DNA of 62,802 nt from Amphibacillus jilinensis Y1 (GTDB taxonomy: Bacteria; Bacillota; Bacilli; Bacillales; Amphibacillaceae), in NCBI RefSeq assembly GCF_000306965.1, contig NZ_JH976434.1, forward strand, positions 386,409-449,210, in the 5' to 3' direction. Made by a program: the position numbers and the translations under genes. Under the pieces are notes generated by a model, which saw only the letters and a list, made by a program, of their open reading frames with translations, was not told the DNA's origin and made no database searches. How positions within the stretch are numbered: the first letter of the stretch is position 1; the number at the start of each line of letters is the position of its first letter. Below are positions 27,876-35,931 of this stretch, piece after piece.

Positions 27876-28365
27876 ATTTATACTGTGCGACTACTTTCGT
27901 TGAAATCACTTTAGGTCTAGGAATTCCTCCTCCATCTGATAATGAATTAAGTTGGTATTTCCACTTATAGGTGACTTTAAATCGTTTAATACCTTTTTTT
28001 CTCCAATGTTTATTTAGATAGTGTTGAGCAACTGAGACAGCATCTGATAACCAAACCACTTCCCCTACACCCGGTATCGCTTTAGCGCCTAACTTTTTCA
28101 AAATTTTGTTTACTGCTGTAGTACCGACACCTGCTGCAGTTAATGCTATAGGTGTTCCAGCAGTATTCTTTTTAACATTTATATATTTTACAGTAGTATG
28201 TGTTTTACAAGGGTTGTACTTCTTTAAGTATCCTGTGTATGGGTTCTCACACTTTTTTTTCGACGCTGCTTCTACACGATTACTATCTCCAATAGATAAG
28301 ACACTAGTAGTCGATGTGAAAATAAGAGTAACTGCAATTAACGCTAAAAAGACCTTTTTAATCAA
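27874..28365 (-). CDS. Secreted cationic protein of unknown function
   Basis: This 163-residue protein has a Sec signal peptide (KKVFLALIAVTLIFTSTTS, cleavage near VEAA). The mature part of about 128 residues is strongly basic, with two cysteines close together (KKCENPYTGYLKKYNPCK). A glycine/alanine-rich hydrophobic stretch follows (TPIALTAAGVGTTAVN, then LGAKAIPGVGEVVWLSDAVS), and the tail is basic and aromatic. TTG start behind AAAGGGGAAA. I do not recognise the family. The hydrophobic-plus-cationic make-up would fit a bacteriocin or a cell-surface protein. Confidence 0.7.
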   Translation of the reverse strand: MIKKVFLALIAVTLIFTSTTSVLSIGDSNRVEAASKKKCENPYTGYLKKYNPCKTHTTVKYINVKKNTAGTPIALTAAGVGTTAVNKILKKLGAKAIPGVGEVVWLSDAVSVAQHYLNKHWRKKGIKRFKVTYKWKYQLNSLSDGGGIPRPKVISTKVVAQYK

Positions 28366-28489
28366 GATGAATTTCCCCTTTCCATAATTTTTAGTAAAGT
28401 TTTCCTATTATTATACTCGTTTTTTTGATAAATCTATCTTTTTTTACATTTTCTTGTGATTTGTTAATGTTTTAAAGGCGGGTGAAGAC

Positions 28490-28623
28490 ATGGAAATTAA
28501 TGATGTCGATCAAGCTTTTACAGTGCTGAAGCAATACAAGATTACAAGTAATAAAGAAGTGTACGAAGATGGTATGAACTAGGTGTGATAAAAGGAATAG
28601 AGGAAATCCAAAGACTGGTTTAG
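28490..28623 (+). pseudogene. Frameshifted plasmid-type helix-turn-helix gene
   Basis: The frame from ATG 28490 reads MEINDVDQAFTVLKQYKITS and then, after a one-base shift near 28560, VRRWYELGVIKGIEEIQRLV. Together these resemble the short HTH/excisionase-like proteins that accompany rolling-circle plasmid replicons. In the original frame it stops early at TAG. Family assignment is from memory of the pattern, so it is moderate. Confidence 0.5.
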
Positions 28624-28688
28624 CCGTCTTTTTATTGTTGGAAATAGCTGATTATCCTCCAGTGAAGAGATTGAAGGAGGTTAAGCAA

Positions 28689-28880
28689 ATGACGATTACT
28701 TCTCATATGGAAATTCAAGTGCATCGTTACATGATTCATTTTTTAATTGCGTTAGCAAAGGGATTTATTCTCTTTAGCTAACATGTCGTAAAAGGGAAAA
28801 AAGAAAAACAAGGCATTCGTCAACGGGAAATCGGACGGAATGAAGCGAAAGCGAAAATGAAGGAGAATTTAAGGAGTTGA
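28689..28880 (+). pseudogene. Small membrane/charged ORF broken by a stop
   Basis: A strong ribosome site (GAAGGAGG) precedes ATG 28689. The frame encodes 30 residues with a hydrophobic helix (MIHFLIALAKGFILFS). A TAA follows, and the same frame runs on as VVKGKKEKQGIRQREIGRNE to TGA at 28880. One nonsense change has split a gene of about 63 codons. It is co-directional with the two plasmid-type fragments. Confidence 0.5.
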
Positions 28881-28928
28881 CTGCACCCAAGACCCTCTTG
28901 GCATTGTCGAAAACCCCCGTCGCAATAA

Positions 28929-28975
28929 GAAAAGGTTCCCCTTCCTTATAGAAAGAGAGGCGGAACCTTTTTCTT
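28929..28975 (+). terminator. Terminator after the plasmid-type remnant
   Basis: AAAAGGTTCC and GGAACCTTTTTC close around 24 bases, followed by T-rich sequence. It may also terminate the ABC transporter operon from the other side. Confidence 0.7.
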
Positions 28976-29025
28976 CGAATTAATTGACACCCTAAAGGGA
29001 AACGAGGTACAGTTGCAAAATCTTT

Positions 29026-29682
29026 TTACTTTTGTTTAAAGGTTAAATAGTAATGACCAAACCAAAATAATAGTGATCCTATTATCGTATTAAGTAAACT
29101 TTTAGGGATAATAGTGCCTAAATCAAGGATAATTTCATTAAAAAAGAAAACATGATACCAAGGCATAACTTGACCGCCACTTAATAGTTCTGTAACAACA
29201 TAAACAGCAATAAAAGAAATGGATATTGCTATGTCTTTGAAAAATGTCATTAGAGAAAAAGCTAACCCTGAGAAAAAAATAACTTGCGGTACTGATTGGA
29301 AAATTAGGTTTATAAAAACTTCTTGCTGACTATTCAGAGCAATTGCCGCCACAACCATTAATAATAAGACATTGTAGAATAAAACAAAAATCATCACTCT
29401 TGCTATTCCCAAATTGATTACCGATACAGGGTAACTAAATAAAATCTCGCCCCCCTCTTCCTCAAAATAATCATAAAATAAATAGATTACCCACCAGCTT
29501 GAAAAGGGTACAAAAAGAAATTCTATTAATTTCAACGCGATGACAAGGCTGATTTCTGGCTCACTAATTGAAAAAAAGTAAATGGTTATAAATAATGTCA
29601 ATATAATGGGAACGTAAAAAGATACGCCCATCGACTTTATCTCAAAATTCAAGTCAATCTTAGCGCGCTTCACGTTCATCAT
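29026..29682 (-). CDS. ABC-2 type membrane subunit
   Basis: This 218-residue protein has about six membrane segments (VPIILTLFITIYFFS; MIFVLFYNVLLLMVVAAIAL; VIFFSGLAFSLMTFF) and a conserved-looking YDYFEEEGGEILFSYP loop. It is encoded last in a three-gene operon and overlaps the ATPase gene by 23 bases. Cargo unknown. Confidence 0.8.
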   Translation of the reverse strand: MMNVKRAKIDLNFEIKSMGVSFYVPIILTLFITIYFFSISEPEISLVIALKLIEFLFVPFSSWWVIYLFYDYFEEEGGEILFSYPVSVINLGIARVMIFVLFYNVLLLMVVAAIALNSQQEVFINLIFQSVPQVIFFSGLAFSLMTFFKDIAISISFIAVYVVTELLSGGQVMPWYHVFFFNEIILDLGTIIPKSLLNTIIGSLLFWFGHYYLTFKQK

Positions 29683-30538
29683 TCCTTATTAGAGATAGGT
29701 AGCCATCTTCAAGTCTTGGCTCAACTAGAATAGCACTACTCAACGGTTGTTCATCAGATAATAATCTTACTGCATACTTATTTTCAATTTGCTGACTTGA
29801 GATAATTGTAAACTTATTGTTAAGCCCTTCTATCTCTTCAATAGGTATTTGAACTTCCCAGGTATGACCTTTAGCAAATTTAGAAATATCTTTTATTTGC
29901 CCCTCAGCAAGAACTTTACCATTTTTTAAAACACCAATGTTATCACATGCTAACTCTAAATCTTCAACAATGTGTGTGGAGATAATTATAATGCGATTAC
30001 TACCAATCGACCTTAATAAACTTCTAAAACGAACGCGTTCTTCAACATCAAGGCCTGCTGTAGGTTCATCAATAATTAAAATTTCTGGAGATCCTATTAA
30101 AGCCTGGGCAATGCCGACTCTTCGCAACATTCCACCGGATAAATGCTTTATTTTTTTATCTTTATGATCACATAGGTTAACCTGGTGCACAATTTGTTCA
30201 AGTTGTTCTGTTCTATCAGCTTTATCACTTACTCCCTTTAAAATAGCTAAATGGTGCAAACATTCCATCAGCTTTACATTTTGATACATGGAGAAATATT
30301 GTGGTAAATAACCAATTCGCTTACGTACCTCCGTCGGTTGATCCCAGCTTACTTGGCCATAAGTGATCTTTCCCTTTGAAATTGGTAACAACGTAGCAAT
30401 TGTCCTCATAAGGGTAGTTTTTCCAGCTCCATTTGGGCCTAATAAACCATATGTTCCTTTAATATTTAATGAAATATTATCAAGTACCGTTCTCCCCTTA
30501 AAACGCTTGGTTAAACTGTTTACAACAATACTATCCAT
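29660..30538 (-). CDS. ABC exporter ATPase
   Basis: This 292-residue ATPase has Walker A GPNGAGKTT (about 35-43), Q-loop YLPQYFSMY, signature LSGGMLRR and Walker B ILIIDEPTAGLD, followed by the H-loop STHIVEDLE. The closest types are ABC-2 exporters (drug, lantibiotic or unknown). It lies 19 bases after the large permease gene and overlaps the small one, so the three make one complex. Confidence 0.92.
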   Translation of the reverse strand: MDSIVVNSLTKRFKGRTVLDNISLNIKGTYGLLGPNGAGKTTLMRTIATLLPISKGKITYGQVSWDQPTEVRKRIGYLPQYFSMYQNVKLMECLHHLAILKGVSDKADRTEQLEQIVHQVNLCDHKDKKIKHLSGGMLRRVGIAQALIGSPEILIIDEPTAGLDVEERVRFRSLLRSIGSNRIIIISTHIVEDLELACDNIGVLKNGKVLAEGQIKDISKFAKGHTWEVQIPIEEIEGLNNKFTIISSQQIENKYAVRLLSDEQPLSSAILVEPRLEDGYLSLIRNDEREAR

Positions 30539-30556
30539 TTACATGCATCCCCTTAA

Positions 30557-32656
30557 CTATAATTCTATTCTTTGTTTCAAAGACTCCCAATCGGCATTTC
30601 CAGATCTCAATTCGCTATACCATTCTCTAAAAAATAGTTCATCAATCTTGCCATTTTTTATGCCTCTATAAAGTTTTTCTGCAATTTTTGCCTTGAAAAC
30701 TAATTCTGTATCTTCTTTTTCAGAATTTTGTTGATTAAAGTCAGCCTGTCTTTTTAGATCGTCAACAAAAAATTCAAAAAATGAATACGTTGTTTCTATA
30801 CCTTTGTTTTCGTTATACCAATATGAGAAAGAAGCATCAAATAGTTGAACATACGTAAGATCTTCAAAAATAACTCCTTCATATTTCCAAGTTACAGCGG
30901 GTACAAGTCCATAAGTTAAGTAAGGATTACTCTCTTCCAAACTACCTTCATTATTTTGAAAATAAATATTTGAAGAAATAATTAATTGATCTTCACTAGC
31001 CCAAACAAATTGCTCAGGAATATTTAAATCTGAAAAGGTTGGTCTAAAAATTACTTGTTTTATGTTGAATGTTTCCTTTATATCTAAAATTCTAGTTATT
31101 TCAGTAATAGAGGTGCTAATTACACTGTTAAATTGATCAAATTCACCAAGCATACTTTCCGAAGTTAAAGGATATATAATTTCTACGTCGGCTATTATTT
31201 CCTTTCCCACACTTCCTGCAATTAAGGTAATACCGTTTTTTGTTTTACCTTTCCAAGTGCCATTAGGCATTTTATTTAAATTCGTATATAACGGTTCAGG
31301 TCCGGTATAAGAAAGAGAATACTCTATTTCAGCATTTGGATGTAACGGAAGCCAAAATATCTCGCTATCATAAATTTTCATCGCCGGGCTCTGCTTAGTA
31401 GTTGGAAGCCATGGAAAATAAAAAGGCAAATTTACAGCTTGCTCATTTGCAAAGAAGGAAGGTGAACTAATCCCTACATAATCAAATGATAAGGTTAGAA
31501 CTTCCTGCGGTCTTATACCTGACGGAAGATTTACTGAAACTAGATCTCCTTTTTGCTCATAGTTTAATGAATTATCTCCATACGAGACCTCGTTTACTTT
31601 TAAATTGTGATACAACGAAAATGTCAACATATCTTTTTCGGTTTCACCAATATTCTGCAAATTAACATCAACTGAAGCCGTAATCTTTCTGTTCGTGTTT
31701 AATACTATATCGTATCCTAATATGATAATATCATCACCGTTTTCCTCTGAAAAAAGGTCATGATAGTCTTGGTAATAATTAAAGTCATACTCAAAAACAG
31801 CATCTGCTTCTCTATCAAATGCTAGAACCTGATCCTCTTGGTTAAAGGCATAACTGAAAGGAATACTAACTAGGAAGATTACTAAAGCAACCATAAAATT
31901 GTGTATTCGTCGTGTCTTCAATCCAATAGATAAAAAAATAAGAGCAAATAGAAAAGTTATCCACAGTCCTTTTTTTAGCCATTGTGCAACTTCAAGAGAA
32001 TAACCATATAGAGCATGATAAGGTTCGTAAGGGTTGGCCTGTCCTAAATTAAACAGGTTGGATAACTCTAATGTGTTCTCTATATTAAACAACAAGCCTA
32101 GTTGAATCATGAAGGGCGTATTAAGTGGACTAATGAGCAACCAAACTAAAATTATGAAAACGTAAAGTAATTTACCTTTAATCCAAAACGCAAATAATGA
32201 CCCAATTATTCCTCCAATAAGAAAGCTTAACGACCAATACAGCAAAATATAAAGCGCTGCACTCAAATAAAATGAAGAGATCGATAAACCACTAATATAG
32301 AGCATTAAAAACAACGAAAAAATAGAAATTAGCGAGAAAACTAAAATAAGCGACAAAAAAAACAAAGCTTTACCAAGTAGCTTGTTTAGGGTACCCAATT
32401 GAATTGAGCTCAATAACTCATCAAGCTTCACTTTTTCTTCTACTCTAATAATTTGAACCCCTAACATCATAGAAACGATAATGCCACCCTGAACAACAAA
32501 GCTTGATCTGGCTAATGTTTCTCCTGGATCATAATCCAAAAAGAGATAATGATAAAACAACGTTTCTACATATAAAAATGCTAGGACAAGCACTAATAAA
32601 AAAAACTTATTACGATAAAATATTTTCCAAATCATTTTAAAAGAATCCCATATCAT
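30557..32656 (-). CDS. ABC-2 permease with M1-peptidase-like extracellular domain
   Basis: In this 699-residue protein, residues 1-285 form about six to seven membrane segments of ABC-2 type. The remaining 410 residues are extracytoplasmic, with M1-aminopeptidase-like beta architecture (ITASVDVNLQNIGETEKDML; LPFYFPWLPTTKQSPAMKIY). The zinc motif HExxH and the GxMEN motif are missing, so the domain should not be an active aminopeptidase. It is the first gene of the operon. What it moves or senses is unknown; the plasmid-like region next door makes export of a peptide conceivable. Confidence 0.75.
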   Translation of the reverse strand: MIWDSFKMIWKIFYRNKFFLLVLVLAFLYVETLFYHYLFLDYDPGETLARSSFVVQGGIIVSMMLGVQIIRVEEKVKLDELLSSIQLGTLNKLLGKALFFLSLILVFSLISIFSLFLMLYISGLSISSFYLSAALYILLYWSLSFLIGGIIGSLFAFWIKGKLLYVFIILVWLLISPLNTPFMIQLGLLFNIENTLELSNLFNLGQANPYEPYHALYGYSLEVAQWLKKGLWITFLFALIFLSIGLKTRRIHNFMVALVIFLVSIPFSYAFNQEDQVLAFDREADAVFEYDFNYYQDYHDLFSEENGDDIIILGYDIVLNTNRKITASVDVNLQNIGETEKDMLTFSLYHNLKVNEVSYGDNSLNYEQKGDLVSVNLPSGIRPQEVLTLSFDYVGISSPSFFANEQAVNLPFYFPWLPTTKQSPAMKIYDSEIFWLPLHPNAEIEYSLSYTGPEPLYTNLNKMPNGTWKGKTKNGITLIAGSVGKEIIADVEIIYPLTSESMLGEFDQFNSVISTSITEITRILDIKETFNIKQVIFRPTFSDLNIPEQFVWASEDQLIISSNIYFQNNEGSLEESNPYLTYGLVPAVTWKYEGVIFEDLTYVQLFDASFSYWYNENKGIETTYSFFEFFVDDLKRQADFNQQNSEKEDTELVFKAKIAEKLYRGIKNGKIDELFFREWYSELRSGNADWESLKQRIEL

Positions 32657-33261
32657 TGTACTAATACTCCTTATACTGTTAATCTATTTCCATTATAACA
32701 GTAATTTTAACTAAAAAATAAAATTCTTTAATTTCTATAAATAATTACAATTAAGATATAAAACGGTAACCACATGTCAAGCTAAATCCAAAAGGGCCTT
32801 TAGCTAAAGGAGTAAACGGATACGATTACGTTATTAATGACAGGAGTAAGTAACTAAATTTAGTACAAGCTTATCATCATATATGCTGTCACCACCTATA
32901 ATAAAACGGTCTCGAATAACCCACCAAAGGTATACAGATTTCTTGATCTGCTATCTTAAGGGAGAATACTACCACCGGAAATTTACACCTTTTATAAATT
33001 TTGAGGGAGATTACGGACGGTCATCTATGAGAGTTTTCTAGATAACAAAGGAAAGCTGTGACATGAGCTCAGCTTTCCTTTTCATTTAAGTCGCATTATT
33101 TAAGTAGGTTGTGTGAAGTCAAATAGTAGTGTTAAGATTTAATTCTCCTTACTATAGTACTCGTTTTTTTATAAGAAACGCTTTCGATTATATAAATCCA
33201 CCTTCCCGAAATATAAAATATACCCAATTGACATTTGCTTCTTAATCATAGTTGTCATCAC
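32657..33261. other. Intergenic region of 605 bases
   Basis: Contains a weak repeat A tail (32996-33034: TTTTGAGGGAGATTACGGACGG) and a hairpin at 33049-33083 (GGAAAGCTG...CAGCTTTCC followed by TTTTC). A short protein-like run at about 32770-32850 reads HVKLNPKGPLAKGVNGYDYV. That run may be the end of a lost gene; I do not recognise it. No intact gene is supported. Confidence 0.4.
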
Positions 33262-34644
33262 TCAGTTTTGAATTAATCGCTCGATCACTTTCGCAAAGGT
33301 AATCGTCTGTTCTACAAACAAATCGGCATCAATTTTATCAATTTCACCATTCTCTCCTGCTGCACATAAATAAAGAGGTGCAGGGACAAAAGAAAGCGAA
33401 GGAATTCCTGCTTGATATAATGGTTCACCTTCTCCAAAATAAAAGCGACTGTCAGCTTTAAAGGTTGATGAACGCAACTGTGTTCGATCTTCTGTGGCAT
33501 CCCAGTATAGATCATTTAGCTTATCATTTGAAGCATACACAATTTCACGCTCTATGTTTTCTGTCGCTTGATATAAACCTGAACGATTTTGGTCAGTCCA
33601 TTCCATACAGCCCAAGTGTTCAATTGTGATTCCAGCAATAGCTTTAAAATGGTCTCCTTTACCATCCCACCACTCACGATGATCGTTCAACCACCGTGAA
33701 GTTGCTTGTTGCTCACCCATCCCAAACTGCGGAAGTTGAAAGTGGCCAGTTACAAACACAAACACTAAAGTTCTTTTTCGCTGAGATATAGGCATTCTAC
33801 TAAAAAAATCAGCAAGATGAAGTAAAGCAATGCCTCCATTTTCCTCAATAGCGTTCGGACCGTCCGTATGCGTGTTAATAATAATCGTTTCTTTCCCTTC
33901 ATCTTCCCCTGGCAATACTGCATACACCGTTTCCGACGCCGTCTTTTCTTGTTCAGCTTCAAGAATTAAATGTGCAGAAGCTCCTTCTTTGGCTCGTTCT
34001 TTCAAAACTGCCCCCTCTGTATGGCTAACCCACACTGTTGGACACTGATGCTGAGGTTCCGTAAACGGTAAATATTGACGATAAGAAAGCTCAGCTGATT
34101 GATTCTCAAACACACAAATAACTGCTTTCACACCAAATTTCTCAGCAACACTCAAGTCTGGTCCTTTAATAGCGGCATTTATCACGGGATGTTGAATAAG
34201 GAAAGGTAGTTTCGATTGATGATCCCGATATCCTCTCCATTTCTTAAAAAGGTACATGGCTGGTATCTTAACGTTTTTTACTGGATAAATAGCTATTTTA
34301 CCTGCAGCTTTTTCTAAATCTTTATTGGAACGACAGAAAAAAAGCTCGCCATCTATCCCGTCTGTCGATCCAGAATAAGGATAATAAGATGATAATGGAA
34401 TGTCTTTCGTTTTTGATCCATAACGGATTGAAAGTTTGCATGCTTTTGCTTCCCAGCGATTCATCTTGTAGCTATCTGTAACATATTGAAGTCCGATCTT
34501 CTCTAATTCTTTTTTAATAAATTGTATATAGCATTTATGTGCTTTACTTCCCGTTAACCTCGGGCCTAAATCATTCATGAATAATTGATCATCCCATATT
34601 TTTTGCTTGTTCATTTTAAAATAAGCTTCTCGTTTATTTGACAC
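33262..34644 (-). CDS. M28-like metallopeptidase with PA domain
   Basis: This 460-residue cytoplasmic protein has no signal peptide. It shows the pattern of M28 aminopeptidase-type hydrolases: an inserted PA-like domain (ELFFCRSNKDLEKAAGKIAI), the metal-binding segment IINTHTDGPNAIEENGGIAL (His and Asp), a glutamate/histidine in GITIEHLGCMEW, and a C-terminal metal-ligand zone near YQAGIPSLSF. Substrate unknown. It is monocistronic, between the ABC operon and abrB. Confidence 0.72.
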   Translation of the reverse strand: MSNKREAYFKMNKQKIWDDQLFMNDLGPRLTGSKAHKCYIQFIKKELEKIGLQYVTDSYKMNRWEAKACKLSIRYGSKTKDIPLSSYYPYSGSTDGIDGELFFCRSNKDLEKAAGKIAIYPVKNVKIPAMYLFKKWRGYRDHQSKLPFLIQHPVINAAIKGPDLSVAEKFGVKAVICVFENQSAELSYRQYLPFTEPQHQCPTVWVSHTEGAVLKERAKEGASAHLILEAEQEKTASETVYAVLPGEDEGKETIIINTHTDGPNAIEENGGIALLHLADFFSRMPISQRKRTLVFVFVTGHFQLPQFGMGEQQATSRWLNDHREWWDGKGDHFKAIAGITIEHLGCMEWTDQNRSGLYQATENIEREIVYASNDKLNDLYWDATEDRTQLRSSTFKADSRFYFGEGEPLYQAGIPSLSFVPAPLYLCAAGENGEIDKIDADLFVEQTITFAKVIERLIQN

Positions 34645-34702
34645 CGTATGTACACTCCTGCTTCGAACAAAATTGGTAAAAATTTAAATACATGCTAATA
34701 AG

Positions 34703-34742
34703 TAAAAAAGAAAGGTTGATCCAGTAAGATCACCTCTCATTT
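34703..34742 (-). terminator. Terminator of abrB
   Basis: On the minus strand GAGAGGTGATC...GATCAACCTTTC is followed by TTTTTTACT, 20 bases after the abrB stop. Confidence 0.75.
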
Positions 34743-34762
34743 TTAAATTAATGTTAACACTA

Positions 34763-35038
34763 TTATTTATCTAATTCTTGAAGAAGGCTACGCATCCCTT
34801 CTTCACTTAAGATGACTTTGCCACCACACAAGACGTAGTTTTCATCACTAATTTCACCTGTAACCATACACTCTTTGACAGGTTTAAACTTCTTTAACAC
34901 TATGCGTTCACCGTCAATAAATATTTCTAGTGGGTCTTTGGTTGCAATATCAAGTGAGCGACGTAATTCTTTCGGTAGAACAATCCGTCCTAAATGATCC
35001 GTTTTTCGAACAATACCTGTACTTTTCATGATATGCAT
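34763..35038 (-). CDS. abrB: Transition-state regulator AbrB
   Basis: This 91-residue DNA-binding repressor of post-exponential genes (sporulation, competence, antibiotics) is under Spo0A control in relatives. The swapped-hairpin domain is clear: KSTGIVRKTDHLGRIVLPKELRR (split here by the usual HLGR turn), then KDPLEIFIDGERIVLKKF. The C-terminal part has the VTGEISDEN and LSEEGM motifs of AbrB/Abh. Two ATGs are possible, 35038 and 35029; family proteins start two to three residues before KSTG, so both fit. It could be Abh rather than AbrB. Confidence 0.9.
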   Translation of the reverse strand: MHIMKSTGIVRKTDHLGRIVLPKELRRSLDIATKDPLEIFIDGERIVLKKFKPVKECMVTGEISDENYVLCGGKVILSEEGMRSLLQELDK

Positions 35039-35128
35039 AGCTCCCTACTATCTATAATTTTAAGTTATATACAGCATACCATAATTTACAACTTTTGCAA
35101 TTGCTATCATGCAGAATATATTTGTTTT

Positions 35129-35201
35129 TTGACATCTGTTCAAGTTTTGTTAGACTATAAATAACATAAAATGAACACGTTCATAAAAAAAACACGTTCA
35201 T
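35129..35201 (+). promoter_or_regulatory. Promoter and TetR-type operators
   Basis: TTGACA (35129) and TAGACT (35151), 16 bases apart, are followed by a perfect 14-bp palindrome ATGAACACGTTCAT (35171-35184) and a second half-copy ACACGTTCAT (35192-35201) just before the ribosome site. The position suggests autorepression by the regulator encoded next. Confidence 0.65.
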
Positions 35202-35220
35202 ACCAAAGGAGGGTTGGAAG

Positions 35221-35919
35221 TTGAAAAACGATCGAAAAGCTTTACAACGCACAAGAATGTGGCAATATTTCATTGAAGCAGCGACAGATTTAATTACTGA
35301 AGAAGGCATGGAAAAGCTTACAATACGCAAAGTTGCTGATTTAGCGGGTTATACAAGTTCTACTGCATATAACTACTTTTCCGACTTATCTCAACTAAAA
35401 TTTTTTGCGGCTTTACGATTTACAAAATCATATAGTGCAGATTTATCAACTTTTTTAGCAAAAGGAAACAACACGATCGAAAAATGGCTCTATTCTTGGG
35501 AATGTTTTTGTAAACATAGTTTTAAACAACCTTACATCTATGCGGTTATTTTTATTGAAAATGTAGGCAGTTCAGCCCAATCACTTTTAGATAAATATTA
35601 TGATGTTTTTCCAGATGACTTAATAGCTATTCCTCCAGAAATGAAAGAGTTATTGATGGATGAGAGTTTTGCACGTAGAAGTTCTAAATTTATTGAACCT
35701 GCCATTGAAGAAGGTTTTATTGACGATAAGCATATTAAACACCTAGCTGATATAACATTTATGATTTGGACCGGTGCGATGACAACTTATATGAACCAAA
35801 GAAGAGGTTGGACAGAACAAGAGGCTATTCAGTATACACTTGAATCTGTTCAAGATATCATCCTCCAATATATTAAACCAGACAAAAGAGCATTGATTAA
35901 ATATACACCAACACATTAG
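35221..35919 (+). CDS. TetR-family regulator
   Basis: This 232-residue repressor has an N-terminal HTH (residues 12-60: TDLITEEGMEKLTIRKVADL, AGYTSSTAYNYFSD) and a helical ligand domain. TTG start, eight bases after GGAGG. It is followed after 12 bases by a hydrolase gene in the same direction, so it probably controls that gene and itself through the palindromes upstream. Ligand unknown. Confidence 0.88.
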   Translation: MKNDRKALQRTRMWQYFIEAATDLITEEGMEKLTIRKVADLAGYTSSTAYNYFSDLSQLKFFAALRFTKSYSADLSTFLAKGNNTIEKWLYSWECFCKHSFKQPYIYAVIFIENVGSSAQSLLDKYYDVFPDDLIAIPPEMKELLMDESFARRSSKFIEPAIEEGFIDDKHIKHLADITFMIWTGAMTTYMNQRRGWTEQEAIQYTLESVQDIILQYIKPDKRALIKYTPTH

Positions 35920-35931
35920 GGGGACAACAAA

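Noticed and set aside
28881-28930. Possible plasmid nick origin (CTCTTGGCATTGTCG region)
   Set aside because: It lies next to plasmid remnants, but I could not match it to a known nick sequence or find the required hairpin.
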